Part shown: piece by piece, positions 10,331-22,146 of the stretch
Numbering within the stretch: position 1 is the first letter of the stretch
How the letters are laid out: each line of letters begins with the position of its first letter
DNA from: Cyrtodaria siliqua
Lineage: Eukaryota > Mollusca > Bivalvia > Adapedonta > Hiatellidae
Direction: 5' to 3'
Length of the DNA stretch: 64,000 bases
Assembly: GCA_037043455.1 (NCBI GenBank)
Contig: JAWPHD010001829.1
Span: 124,001 to 188,000, forward strand
Program-made: the position numbers and the translations under genes
Notes under the pieces: model-generated
The model's input: the letters and a program-made list of their open reading frames with translations, nothing else
What the model was told of the DNA's origin: nothing
Database searches by the model: none

Positions 10331-13300
10331 ACATATTGGCATTTTCTACAGAGCAAAGTGGAAGGAAAAGGCATGGCTTAATTTTTGTGGTATTTTACAT
10401 AGAGTAAAGTGGGAGATAGTCATGACATGTTGGGACATTGTGTATATAGCAAAGTGGGAGGTAAAGGCATGACTTGCTGTGGCATTTTGTATAGAGCAGG
10501 GTGGGACATAAGGTCATGGCCTGTTTTGGCATTTTTTATAGAGCAAAATGGGTGATAAAGTCATGACTTGCTGTGGCATTTTGTATAGAGCAGAGTGGAA
10601 CATAAAGCCATGGCTTGTTGTGGCATTCTGTAAAGAGCAAAGTGGGAGATAAAGTCATGGCTAGTTATGGTATTTTATAGGGAGGAAAGAGGGAGATAAA
10701 TTTATGACTTTTTTGGCATTTTGTATAAAGCAACATGGGCGATATATTCTTGTCTTCCTGTGGCCATTTGTATAGAGCAAAGTGGCGATAACGTCGTGGC
10801 TTTTGTGAAATTTGGTATAGAGCAAAGTGGAAGATAAAGGCATGGCTTGTTGTGGCATTTTGTATAAAACAAAGCTGGAGATAGTCATGGCTTGCTGTGG
10901 CATTTTGTGTAGAATGAAGTGGGAGACAAAGTCATGGATTGTTGTGTCAGTTTATACAGAGCAAAGTGGAAGAAAAAGTCAAGGCTTGTTATGGTGTTTT
11001 GTAGAGAGCAAAGTTGGATATAATGTCATGGCTTGTTGTGGCATTTTGTATAGAGCAAAGTGGAAGATAAAGTCATGGCTTGTTGTGTCATTTTGTACAG
11101 AGCAAAGTGGTAGAAAAAGTCATGCCTTGTGGCATTTTGTATTCAGCAAAGTGGGAGATAAAGTCATGGCTTGTTGTGTCATTTTGTACAGAGCAAAGTG
11201 GAAGAAAAAGTCATTATGTATAGAGCAATGTGGTAAATAAAGTCATGGCTTGCCGTGGCATTTTGTGTAGAATGAAGTTGGAGAAAGAGTCATGGATTGT
11301 GTCGGTTTGTACAGAGCAAAGTGGAAGAAAAAGTCGAGGCTTGGTATGGTGTTTTGTAGAGAGCAAAGTAGGAGGTAAAGTCATGGTTTGTAGTGGCATT
11401 TTGTATAGAGAAAAGTGGAAGATAAAGTCATGGCTTGTTCTGTCATTTTGCACAGAGCAAAGTGGTAGAAAAAGTCATGCCTTGTGACATTTTGTGAAAA
11501 GCAAAGTGGAAGATAAAGTCATGGCTTGTTGTGTCATTTTTTACAGAGCAAAGAGGAAGAAAAAGTCATTATGTTTAGAGCAATGTGGTAGATAAAGTCA
11601 TGGCTTGTTTTGGCATTTTATATAGAGTAAAGTGGGAGATAGGCATGACATGTTGGGACATTTTGTATACAGCAAATTTGGAGGTAAAGACATGACTTGC
11701 TGTGGCATTTCGTATAGAGCAAAATGGGAGATAAAGTCATGACTTGTTGTGGCATTTTATAACGAGCAAAGTGGAAGATAAAGTCATGGCTAGTTATGGT
11801 ATTTTGTATAAAGCAAAGTGGGAGATACATTCTTGGCTTGCTGTGGCCATTTGTATAGAGGAAAGTGGGAGATAATGTCATGGCTTGTTGTGGCATTTTG
11901 TATTGAGCAAAGTGGGAGATAATGTCATGGCTAGTTATGGTATTTTATAAAGAGCAATGTTGGAGATAAAATCATGGATTGTTATGATATTTTGTATAGA
12001 GTAAAGTGAGAGATACAATCTTGGCTTACTTTGGCCATTTGTTTCCAGCAAAGTGGGAGATAAAGTCATGGCTTGTTGTGTGATTTTGTACAGAGCAAAG
12101 TGGAAGAATAAGTCATTTTGTATAGAGCAAAGTTGGAGATAAAGTAGGCTTGTGGCATTTTGTACAGAGCAAAGTGGAAGGAGAAGGCATAGCTTGTTGT
12201 GGTGTTTTATATAGAGTAAAGTGGAAGATAGTCATGACATGTTGGGACATTGTGTATATAGCAAAGTGGGAGGTAAAGGCATGACTTGCTGTGGTGTTTT
12301 ATATAGAGTTAAGTGGGAGATAGTCATGACATGTTGGGACATTGTGTATATAGCAAAGTGGGAGGTAAAGGCATGGCTTGCTGTGGTGTTTTATATAGAG
12401 TAAAGTGGAGATAGTCATGACATGTTTGGACATTGTGTATATAGCAAAGTGGGAGGTAAAGGCATGACTTGCTGTGGTGTTTTATATAGAGTAAAGAGGA
12501 AGATAGTCATGACATGTTGGGACATTGTGTATATAGCAAAGTGGGAGGTAGAGGCATGACTTGTTGTGGCATTTTGTATACAGCAAAATGGGAGCTTGCT
12601 GTGGCACTTAGAATAGAGCAAAATGGGAGATAAAGTCATGACTTGCTGTGGCATTTTGTATAGAGCAGAGTGGGAGATAAAGTCATGGCTTGTTGTGGCA
12701 TTTTGTATAGAGCAGAGTGAGAGATAAAGTCGTGGCTTGTTGTGGCATTTTCTAAAGAGCAAAGAGGGAGATAAAGTTGTGGCTTGTTTTGGCATTTTAT
12801 AAAGAGCAAAGTGGGAGATAAAGTCGTGGCTAGTTATGGTATTTTATAGAGAGGAAAGTGGGAGATAAATTCATGGCTTTTTTTTGGCATTTTGTATAAA
12901 GCAACATGGGAGATATATTCTTGTCTTGCTGTGGCCATTTGTATAGAGCAAAGTGGGCGATAATGTCGTGGCTTGTTGTGAAATTTGGTATAGAGCAAAG
13001 TGGAAGATAAAGGCATGGCTTGCTGTGGCATTTTGTGTAGAATGAAGTGGAAGACAAAGTCATGGATTGTTGTGTCAGTTTGTACAGAGCAAAGTGGATG
13101 AAAAAGTCAAGGCTTGTTAAGGTGTTTTGTAGAGAGCAAAGTGGGAGATAAAGTCATGTGTTGTTGTGGCATTTTGTATAAAGCAAAGTGAGAGATAAAA
13201 TTGTGGCTTATTGTGGCATATAGTATAAAGCAAAGTGACTGATACATTCTTGGCTTGCTGTGGCCATTTGTTTACAGCCAAGTGGGAGATAAAGTCATGG

Positions 13301-14709
13301 CTTGTTGTGGCATTTCGTATAGAGCAAAGTGGGAGATACATTCTTGTCTTGCTGTGGCCATTTATATAGAGCAAAGTGGGAGATACATTCTGTGGCCATT
13401 TGTATAGAGCAAAATTGGAGATACATTCTTGTCTTGCTGTGGCCATTTAGAGCAAAGTGGGAGATAATGTCATGGCTTGTTGTGGCATTTTGTATTGAGC
13501 AAAGTGGGAGATAGTCATTGCCATGTGGTTGCCGAGGTAAAATACAAACCACTTCAAACACACCGTCACATGCAGAGGGGTAGGACCCCCACCCCACATT
13601 CATATTATTCATTTTGGCATTTTTTGTTCATCCCATTAAAGGTCTTTATCATGACCCCTGCATTGTTTCAGGTGCCATCTCGCTCACATCACTAAGAGCA
13701 GTGGCAGAAAAACAATAAACGTGGCTCCAGCGTAAATGGAGTGTCTACAATAGAATTTGCAGCAACTCTGCAGTTCAGGGTGAGAAGGTCCTAGGCCCAT
13801 TCTACATATTTTATCTCGATGTACATGGAGGATGAGCCTGGCATGTTCATGCCTGTTAGGCGCCATATAACCATTCATGTGTTGGTGCGCCTTAAAACCC
13901 AATTCAATTCAATTCATGGCTAGTTATGGTATTTTATAAAGAGCAATGTGGGAGATAAAATCATGGATTATAATGATATTTTTTATAGAGTAAAGTGAGA
14001 AATACAATTTTGGCTTGCTTTGGCCATTTGTTTCCAGTAAAGTTGGAAATAAAGTCATGGCTTGTTGTGGCATTTTGTATAGAGCAAAGTGGGGGATAAA
14101 GTCATGTCATTTGTACAGAGCAAAGTGGAAGAAAACGTCATTTTGTATAGAGCAAAGTGGGAGATAAAGTCATGACTTGTTGATGATTTTGTATAGAGAA
14201 AAGTTGAAGATAAAGTCATGCATGGCTAGTTATGGTATTTTATAAAGAGCAATGTTGGAGATAAAATCATGGATTATTATGATATTTTTTATAGAGTAAA
14301 GTGAGAAATACAATTTTGGCTTGCTTTGGCCATTTGTTTCCAGTAAAGTTGGAAATAAAGTCATGGCTTGTTGTGGCATTTTGTATAGAGCAAAGTGGGG
14401 GATAAAGTCATGTCATTTGTACAGAGCAAAGTGGAAGAAAAAGTCATTTTGTATAGAGCAAAGTGGGAGATAAAGTCATGACTTGTTGAGGATTTTGTAT
14501 AGAGAAAAGTGGAAGATAAAGTCATGGCTTGTTGTGGTATTTTGTACAGAGCAAAGTGGGCAATAAAGTCATGACTTTTTGCGGCATTTTGTATAGAGCA
14601 AAGTGGGAGATAAAACCATGGCTTTTTGTGGTATTTTGTACAGAGCAAAGTGGGAGTTAAAGTCATGATTTGTTGTGGCATTTTGTATAGAGCAAAGTGG
14701 GAAATAAAG
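10331..14709 (+). repeat. 47-bp minisatellite, main block
   Basis: Units read approximately 'tggcattttgtatagagcaa' then 'agtgggagataaagtcatgg' and 'cttgttg'. Variants in length (41-52 bp) and sequence are mixed. Blocks 19954-20034, 20856-21300 and 22147-24145 are the same array separated by insertions. Many overlapping open frames occur on both strands and none resembles a protein. A SINE-2 copy interrupts it at 13535-13915. Confidence 0.93.
13535..13915 (+). mobile_element. SINE-2 family copy inside the 47-bp minisatellite
   Basis: Unrelated to the array on both sides. The 3' part reads 'ggcgccatataaccattcat', then 'gtgttggtgcgcc' and the tail 'TTAAAACCCAATTCAATTC'. The last ~50 bp match the 3' end of SINE-1 even though the 5' parts differ. 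Confidence 0.8.
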
Positions 14710-15139
14710 GCATGGCTTTGTTTAAACAATATTTATTTCACAATGTTCACATATATTATATACACATTATAATAGTAAGGATCTGAAAACAAGCTTATCA
14801 AAGCTTATATAAATTCATCTCCTTTCAGAGAAGTCACATTTTGATATGGCTAAGTAACATAAATATTTTAATCATGAAAAGTAAGAAAATAAAGCAGAAT
14901 AGATAATCAAGGATAAAGAATCAGAATGGTAGCTGAGTACGTGTAGCTGAGCACAAAAATGAGAACGTTAAGGAGCTACATATTCTGCTATTTTAAGAAA
15001 GTTGTTATGAGGAAAACGAGGAGAAAATAAATGGTAAGAAAAAGAAAACAAGAAAAACTCATGTAAATAAATGCGCATACAATCAACACCGGTGTACCCC
15101 AACAGCCCCCGCTGCACTGACTGGCCTCTTATTTTAGAA

Positions 15140-16969
15140 TTAGGATGCAAATCTGCGGGTGGAAATTATATAGTTCTGTACACTCTTAAATAAATCGGCG
15201 TTTAATTGATAAGAAAGTTCTAAAGAACCAAAAAGGAGATTGTGCTGAGACCGTGGACATGGTAAGTTTAATAGGTGTGTTCGTCTTTGTTCCGCAAAGT
15301 TTGGACATACTAGTAGGAAATGATTTGTTGTTTCTGGCGTGCCACATGTACATAAAGGACTGTCTATTATTGATTTCTTAAAAAGATGTTCATTAAGCGC
15401 GCTGCATTCTAATCTAAGTCGTGTATGTAGGATTTGAGCTTTTCTGTCTCCAGTGAGAAAATAAGAACGTGGTTTGTCTCTGACCTTAAGACAGGTTTTA
15501 AAGCTGATTAGTGTTTCACAGTCTCTTACACTTTGGGGCAATTCATTCCAGTCACGGATAACAGAAGGTAAGAATGAGTCTCTATAGAGACTCGTTCGTG
15601 CGTGCATGATTTGCGTATTCTGACTATTTCTTAAATTATAAGTTGAACGATCATTGACGTCGAGGGGAACAAGTTCTGACAGGAAGTTTGGGGTAAGATT
15701 ATTTTTCATTTTGTAAAATAGAATAAGTTTGTGTTTTTTGCATCGAGTATCAAGAGTTTCCCATTTTGTTTCGTCATACAATTTAGCTATACTACACAGT
15801 TTTGTCGCACCAGTAACGATTCGTGCTGCTTCGATTTGAATGGCTTCAATGGAATTACGTTGTTCTTGGGTGCAGTTGCACCAGACAACATCACCATATT
15901 CTAATAACGGTCTTATGAAGGAAATGTATATGTGTTTTAATGTTTTGCGATTAAGAATGAATTTCAGGCTTCGAAGAATACCAATACGTTGCCACGTTCG
16001 GTTAGTGATAGATGCAATATGATCTTGCCATTTGCCGTCGTCGGATATTGTTACGCCTAAGTGTCTATGTTGTTTGACATCCTGTATATTAACATTGTTC
16101 ATGAGTAGAGTAGGATGTGCTGGACGGAAAATTTTCCTAGAAATTGTGAGAGATTTTGTTTTGGAAGGGTTAAAATCCACCAACCATTGCTTGGACCAGG
16201 AATTGATTTTATCTAGGTCATTGTTTAAGGTGTTCGCTGCTACAGTAGGGTTATCAACAATCAAGTGTAAACTGGTGTCATCAGCAAATAGACTTATGTT
16301 AGAGTCGATTTCAGTAACGATATCGTTGATGTAAATCAAGAAGAGTATCGGACCTACAATAGACCCTTGCGGAACACCGGCTGTGGTTTTCTTCCAATTT
16401 GATGTTGCATTGTTAAGAACGACGCGTTGCTGTCTGTTAGATAAGTATGAAGAGAACCAATCAAGAAATGTTCCAGTTACGCCGATTGCTTTAAGTTTGA
16501 ATAGTAGGCCTTCATGCCAAACTCGATCAAAGGCTTTGGATATGTCGCAAAATACTACTCGGATTTCTTTTCCTTCATCTAGAGCTTTACAGATTGCGTT
16601 GTAGAGATATGTAAGTTGGTTTATAGTAGAATCACCTGGGATAAATCCAGATTGGGCAGAGGTTAGTATGCTGTGTCTGGATAAAAAGTTAAATAAATAC
16701 TTGAACACACATCTACCCATAGTTTTACTTATACAGCTTAATAGTGAAATAGGTCGATAGTTACTTGGGTTAGAGGGGTCGGCTTTTTTGAATATAGGAG
16801 TTACATTTGCATGTTTCCATGGGGATGGGTAGTAAGAGTTCTGCAATGACATATTAAAATACTTCGACAGCGGGATTGAGAGTTCGATAGAGCCTTCTTT
16901 GAGTAGTCTGGGGCTGATTAAATCAGGCCCAGAAGCTTTTGACACGTCTAGTTTTCTGAGAATGTCCAA
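15140..16969 (-). CDS. LINE reverse transcriptase domain (609 codons from first Met)
   Basis: RNA-templated DNA synthesis at nicked target DNA. Motifs in order: YRPIS at residues 71-75, QSGFIPG (106-112), CDISKAFDRV (141-150), GVPQGSIVGP (198-207) and the catalytic FADD (228-231). A C-terminal C-x-C...H...C cluster (Cys540, Cys542, His550, Cys555) resembles the zinc-knuckle region of CR1/Jockey-like elements. The Met used here is internal; the frame is continuous upstream to about 17260, where an indel separates it from the preceding linker. No internal stop breaks this part. The family is assigned by motif style only; the exact clade is uncertain. Confidence 0.92.
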   Translation of the reverse strand: MDILRKLDVSKASGPDLISPRLLKEGSIELSIPLSKYFNMSLQNSYYPSPWKHANVTPIFKKADPSNPSNYRPISLLSCISKTMGRCVFKYLFNFLSRHSILTSAQSGFIPGDSTINQLTYLYNAICKALDEGKEIRVVFCDISKAFDRVWHEGLLFKLKAIGVTGTFLDWFSSYLSNRQQRVVLNNATSNWKKTTAGVPQGSIVGPILFLIYINDIVTEIDSNISLFADDTSLHLIVDNPTVAANTLNNDLDKINSWSKQWLVDFNPSKTKSLTISRKIFRPAHPTLLMNNVNIQDVKQHRHLGVTISDDGKWQDHIASITNRTWQRIGILRSLKFILNRKTLKHIYISFIRPLLEYGDVVWCNCTQEQRNSIEAIQIEAARIVTGATKLCSIAKLYDETKWETLDTRCKKHKLILFYKMKNNLTPNFLSELVPLDVNDRSTYNLRNSQNTQIMHARTSLYRDSFLPSVIRDWNELPQSVRDCETLISFKTCLKVRDKPRSYFLTGDRKAQILHTRLRLECSALNEHLFKKSIIDSPLCTCGTPETTNHFLLVCPNFAEQRRTHLLNLPCPRSQHNLLFGSLELSYQLNADLFKSVQNYIISTRRFAS

Positions 16970-17281
16970 AACGTCCTGGGGTGTAATCGTTATTTCAGAT
17001 AAATAGTTTTGAACTGGGTTTGTAATTGGTGGTAATTGTGTATTATTGTCGTCAACAGAGGATTGGCTACAGAAAAAGTTGTTTAATAGGTCTGCTTTTT
17101 CACAGTCAACGGTAGCTTCGATATTATTGTGGAATAGCGTAGGAATTTTATGTGTGGTCTGATTATTGTTTATTATTTGTTTAGCTAGTTTAAACCAATT
17201 TTTGCTGTTTGTTTGCGAACTGTTAAGTTTATCGGTTAATGCGTTTGTAATAATCGGCTTTAGCTTTTCGAATTGCTTTGG

Positions 17282-18679
17282 TTACTTCGTTTCTCTTTTT
17301 TTTGAAATCGCTCCAGTGGGAATCGGAGTTTGACTTTTTTGCACGTTTGTGAAGACGCTTCTTTGTCTTATAAGTTTGCGTACGCTGCTATATAGCCAGG
17401 GGATTTCACAAGGACGGATAGTGACGATCTTGCTAGGTATAGTACTGTTCGCTGCTTCTAAAATGATGTTACTAAGAGACAATGCAATGTCATCTAAGTT
17501 TTCGGAATTAAATAGAACGTTCCAATCAGTATTTCGTAAGATATTCCGAAATGCGTTATAGTCACCTTGGTCATATTTCCAAACTTTACGTTTAAAGCTA
17601 TGTGACGTTGGCTTTGTCAGATTCAGAACTATCACAATCGGGCAATGGTAACGTACGAGATTTGGAATAAATGGATCTCCGACAAAACTAGTTATAACAT
17701 TATTATTGTTTTTGACAATAAGTAGGTCTAATAACGAAGAATTCGATTCTGTAAAATGAGTAGGTTCAGTAATAAGTTGGTTAAACCCATATGAATTAAT
17801 AATATTGTTGATCCTGTTGTCGTTTGTGTTAAGGACATTGCAATTAAAGTCTCCAGTGATGACAATGTCTTTTATATTGGTATTAAAAGCTCTATCGATA
17901 CTCTCTTCAATAAGATCCCAGTAAGGATTACCACTGTTAGGGGGCCGATAAAATCCCCCAATTAGGAGTTTTTTATTCGACATTGTCAGTTCGACCCATA
18001 GTGCTTCGATTCCAGGTAATAGCAAATCATTACGTATGGAGCCAATAAGATGGTCACGTAAGTATATTATAACCCCACCACCAATTCTGTCTTTTCTGTC
18101 AAGTCTGTATGGCTTATGAAAGTTGGGAATAGCTATTTCGTCATTTGGTATTAAAGGTGAGAGCCAGGTTTCGGTAAATACTAGTATATCGTATGGCTGC
18201 ATTTCTGCCTGTAGTAGGTCAATTTTAGGTTTAAGGCTCTGGATGTTCATATGTAAAATACTAAGACCACTTCCGATGATATCCAAGGATAAAGAAGAGC
18301 TTTCATAGCTTGCCGTGGACACATTGATAGAAGAACTCGGGCCTGGATTAGGATGTACATCTCCTGATAATATTATTATCATCAGTAATATCCAATAGGT
18401 CAAGATGGCCAATGTTAGTACACATAAGATATGATTTGTAAATGTAACATTTTGCCTATACTTGGCTGATGCTGGTATCTTAGTAAATGGGAAAATTATC
18501 TGTGAGTTTACAGACTCGTTTTGGTTTAATTGTCGTTTAAGACAATAAACTGACACTTGGTGGAAATATAAATAGAACGCGACTATAAGTATCACCACAA
18601 ACCTACATCCTGAAAAGTGTACATGTCGAAAGCCGCGACCCTCACCACACACAGATGGGCCTTGTTTGTAAAATGTCAT
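17282..18679 (-). pseudogene. LINE N-terminal region with AP-like endonuclease, ended by a frameshift
   Basis: 465 codons. An N-terminal portion with two hydrophobic stretches (about residues 27-40 and 84-104) is followed directly by the 2A-like GDVHPNPGP (106-114). The endonuclease/exonuclease/phosphatase fold follows: HMNIQSL (Asn145), TETW (Glu170), YRPPN (244-248), GDFN (276-279), LDLL (317-320) and His345. The usual 'SDH' near the last position is RYH here. At about residue 440 a one-base frame change takes the reading frame to a false end; the proper linker (with W..F..RN.V..AIR.AK) continues in another frame. This copy is therefore not a clean single frame. Confidence 0.88.
18338..18364 (-). 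other. 2A-like ribosome-skipping motif candidate (GDVHPNPGP)
   Basis: Encoded in the LINE N-terminal region right after a hydrophobic segment (WILLMIIILS). The functional 2A consensus is D-[V/I]-E-x-N-P-G-P. Here NPGP and DV are kept but E is replaced by H and x by P. 2A-like sequences are known in APE-type non-LTR elements of sea urchins and other invertebrates. Activity of this variant cannot be judged from sequence. Confidence 0.75.
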
Positions 18680-19015
18680 GTTATAGAAATAAAGCGTTTA
18701 GTGAAAACGCTGGCTACTGAGCGTAGAGAGGATACGGACATACGACGAGGACATGCCAGTACAACACAGGGCTGCCAACACACAGACGGGGAAAATGAAA
18801 TGCGCATGATAACAAAGGAACAAAAAGTACAGGTGCTTAAAGAAGGAAAAAAATGAAAAAGAAAATATTTCCTCTGGAAAGGGTCTTAAGTACATAGTAT
18901 ATTCATTTGAGCTGAGAAGTGTTGATATATGTGGACGAAAGTTTGTGTAGTATATGTTTAGTTATACATTCTCAAAAATATATCAGTAAGCAAACACCAA
19001 TACATAAGTCAGGGC

Positions 19016-19258
19016 ATGCATACACTTCTCAAAACTGCTAACTACACCGCTCACGTTTTGGGTTATATATATCGATGGGTTGAATGTTTTTCAATAAAAT
19101 AAAAAGGAAATACCAATTCAATCATTTTTACATCATTTCATTTTATTTTTTTCATGGGCAATGCTAGAACTAAACCACAATAAGCAATTACAAACGACCC
19201 ATGTAAACACTAAATTCACACTTTTATGAACAAGAAATGAAAAGTGTGAATTTAGTGT
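19016..19258. repeat. Mobile hairpin module, copy 1 (inside LINE 5' region)
   Basis: Nearly identical to 30361-30604 (from 'tacacttctcaaaactgc' to the hairpin). The hairpin arms are 19200-19225 and 19240-19258, with loop ATGAACAAGAAATG. Relative to copy 2, the loop is in reverse-complement orientation and the right arm has lost its last 7 bases. Confidence 0.88.
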
Positions 19259-19932
19259 GACAAACTGTGAGGCCGAAAAATAAGTATATATAGTACCTGA
19301 ATCAGACACAATAATATAAAATAATATCATTGAAACACAGACACAATTCAATATATTCAGTGTTTTATGCCACATTAGACAAAGTTCACAGACTGCAGTA
19401 CGAAGCATAAGTATGTGTAGTACCTTAGTCAAACTCACAATTACAATATTGTATCCTCAAAACAAAACGTTCAAGAAAAACTAATGCTACAATTCAGTAG
19501 GCCTAATACGTGCAGCTTTATTTTGGTGTGCGCACATGTAAATAAACATGACCTGATTTAGTCACTATTATTGGCGAGTGATTTGATGAAAAGGAAACTG
19601 GTTTGAACGGTTTGTATTGAATAGGCCGTGCACAGTGGAACATATATACAAAATGAAGACAATTTCCAAATGGTCTGGTACAAACTGTGAGGCCGAAAAA
19701 TAAGTATATATAGTACCTGAATCAGACACAATAATATAAATTAATATCATTGAAACACATACTCAATTCAATATATTCAGTGTTTTTTGCCACATTAGAT
19801 AAAGTTCACAAATATATACAGATTGAACATAATTCCTGGATGGCCTGGCACATATTTCGAAGATGTTGCTAGTCATTGCAGTACGAAGAATAAGTGTGTG
19901 TGTAGTACCTTAGTTAGACTCACAATTACAAT
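19259..19932 (-). promoter_or_regulatory. Two tandem monomers in the LINE 5' untranslated region
   Basis: 19262-19442 and 19680-19932 share long blocks ('caaactgtgaggccgaaaaa', 'agtacctgaatcagacacaa', 'cagtacgaag' and 'gtagtacctta'). Repeated 5' monomers carrying internal promoters are known in several LINE families; promoter function here is inferred from position only. Confidence 0.65.
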
Positions 19933-20034
19933 ATAGTATCACCAATGCAAAACGCATGGCTTGTTGTGGCATTTTATATAGAGCAGAGTGGGAGATAAAG
20001 ACAAGGCTTGATATCATATTTTATCAGGGAGTAC

Positions 20035-20855
20035 GTTATAGGGAGGAGAAACGGGCTCGTTTTGCCGATTCATGTTGTCGCGCATGTGTTTCACTATTCC
20101 GTGAAAATGACTACTTCCGGTTGTTTCGCGAGCGTGTGAAAACCAGCAAATTCTTATAAATTATTACACTTACAAACTCAATAAAGATGCTAAATGTAAA
20201 CATAAGTATTATTTATTCACACTGTGTCCTCTGATACAGAGCGTGTATTTGTTTGCATGTTTAAAAGCACATTTTACCAGACGGTTCCGTAACAAAGATG
20301 GCGCCACTCTGCGCCAAATAAAAAATGGTGACAGTGTATAGCTATTGCAAACGAGATACGAGACTACGTGTTATTTAGGCATTAATAATAACAAAAAGTG
20401 AATAGTAAACATATTTATCTTTGTCAAGAAGGTCATTTCATGGTGGTGATTATAAGACAAAGCCTAAAAAGAGGTGAAGAAAATGTGCCTTTTGAGATAT
20501 CAGCTTATTTTTAATTTTATAGAATTAAAAATGGTGTGGAGCTATTGCAAACGAGATACGAAGTATGGGTTATATTAGGCATTAATAATAACAAAAAGTG
20601 AATAGTAGACATATTTATCTTTGTCAAGAATGTAATTTCGTGATGTTGATTATAACAGAAAGCCGTAAAAAGGGGCTGTAAAAACTGCCTAATTTGAGAT
20701 GTTGGCTGAAATTTTAACTTTTCAAATGTAACGCGCTTACGATCGATTTACCTGTATCGATACAATAGTAAATGGCGGCGTTCTAGCGCGACAACATAAA
20801 TCGATAAACTAGAGCGTTTATGAACCCGTTTCTCCTCCCTATAACGTACTCCCTG
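20035..20855. mobile_element. 821-bp non-autonomous DNA transposon with ~31-bp TIRs
   Basis: The left end 'CAGGGAGTACGTTATAGGGA' and its continuation are the exact reverse complement of the right end over ~31 bp. A 7-bp direct repeat ATTTTAT flanks it (20028-20034, 20856-20862), and intact 47-bp units elsewhere show the single ATTTTAT empty state. Internally a ~200-bp segment is duplicated in tandem (20328-20530 and 20531-20720, sharing 'gctattgcaaacgagatacg'). No transposase. The 7-bp duplication does not give a firm superfamily; hAT- or P-like are possible. Confidence 0.9.
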
Positions 20856-21300
20856 ATTTTATATAGAGCAAAGTGGGAGATAAAGTCAGGACTGGTTGCA
20901 TTTTGTGTAGAGCAAAGTAGGAGATAAAGTCATGGTTTGCCATGGCCATTTATATGGAGCCATGTGGGAGATAAAGTCCTGGCTTATTGGGGCATATTGT
21001 ATAAAGCAAAGTGGTTGATATATTCTTGGCTTGCTGTGGCCATTTGTAGAGAGCAAAGTGGGCAATAAAGTCATGGCTTATTGTGGCCATTTGTATACAG
21101 CAAAGTGGGAGAAAATGTCATGGCTTGTTGTGGCATTTTGTATAGAGCAAAGTGAGAGATAAAGTCATTGGCTTGTGGCATTTTGTATAAAACAAATTGG
21201 GAGATTGTCATGGGTTGATGTGGCATTTGTACAGAGCAAAGTGGGACATAAAGTCATGATTTGTTGCTGCATTTTGTATTGAGCAAAGTGGAAGATAAAA
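20856..21300 (+). repeat. 47-bp minisatellite, third block
   Basis: Continuation of the array at 10331-14709 after the TIR element; same unit with variants such as 'agtcaggact'. The short block 19954-20034 is the part between the LINE and the TIR element. Confidence 0.9.
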
Positions 21301-22146
21301 TCGATAGGGCCTTCATTTTTTATTTGATCTTTACCAAACTTGACCAGATTGTTAATATCAATGAAAGCTCAGACTTTCGAAAACCAGCCAGTTCGGACCA
21401 GTAACAGCGGAGTTATGGCCCTTGATTTAGTCACAAATACTATATTTTAACTCGTTAAGACGATAAGGGCGTCATTTTTTATTTATTTTTTTTTCCGTCG
21501 ATTTTTTTTTTAATTAGTGTTTGTTTGTTTTTTAAATTTTGTTTTAGATAATATTCTAGTTGTGCCTATTGCGTTTTTTGTCGGTTTGTTGATTTTTGAT
21601 GGATTTACAGCCCCTTGACATTTTTACTTTAGATTTCTTGTCGGCGCTACTCGTCCTAAACGCCTTGTTGAATTTCGACAAAACTTGGCAGGAAGCATAG
21701 GTAAGATGTCTAGTTGTGCATATCATGCTTTTATTCCAGTTCGCTGATTTTTGACGGAGTTATGGCCCTTTGACGTTTCTTGTCGGCGCTACTTCTCCTA
21801 AACGGCTTGTTGGATTTCTATGAAATTTGGCAGGAAGCCTCAGTATGATGTCTAGTTGTACAAATTGCAGTATGTCAGTTTGTTAGTAACGACAGAGTTA
21901 TGGCCCTTGATTTGTTGAAAAATGCTATATTGTATTTTCCTTTGTTAAATCTGTAGCTACTTCATTTTTTATCTGATCTTTATCAAATTTGTTAAGAATG
22001 TTAATATAAACCCCCCACCCATTTTGATGAAATCTCATTCATAGAAGAAAGTGGGACAAATTAAACAATACCCATGCCAGACTAGACACAGCAGACTTAT
22101 TGCATGATTACAAGGTGAGCGATCTAGGGCCATCCTGGCCCTCTTG
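21301..22146 (-). mobile_element. Core-repeat element inserted in the 47-bp minisatellite
   Basis: The right end reads 'ctagggccatcctggccctcttg', which in reverse complement gives the CAAGAGG + palindrome start seen at 32337, 37580 and 45563. The body has the 'gggccttcatttttta / gatctttaccaaactt' core repeats and 'gttgatttttgacgga' type units. The left end is not sharply defined. Confidence 0.7.

Larger units (their letters stand above)
14719..19953 (-). mobile_element. Near full-length CR1/Jockey-group non-LTR retrotransposon (LINE)
   Basis: A 5.2-kb insertion in the 47-bp minisatellite, flanked by a 9-bp direct repeat GCATGGCTT (14710-14718 and 19954-19962). Read on the minus strand, the order is: repeated 5' untranslated region (19953-18700), endonuclease frame (18679-17282), linker with two frameshifts (about 17365 and 17260), reverse transcriptase frame (16969-15140), and a ~420-bp 3' region with AATAAA-like sequence near the end. 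The coding region was originally one reading frame from endonuclease through RT; the two frame breaks largely compensate each other. Low decay otherwise suggests a fairly young copy. Confidence 0.9.
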
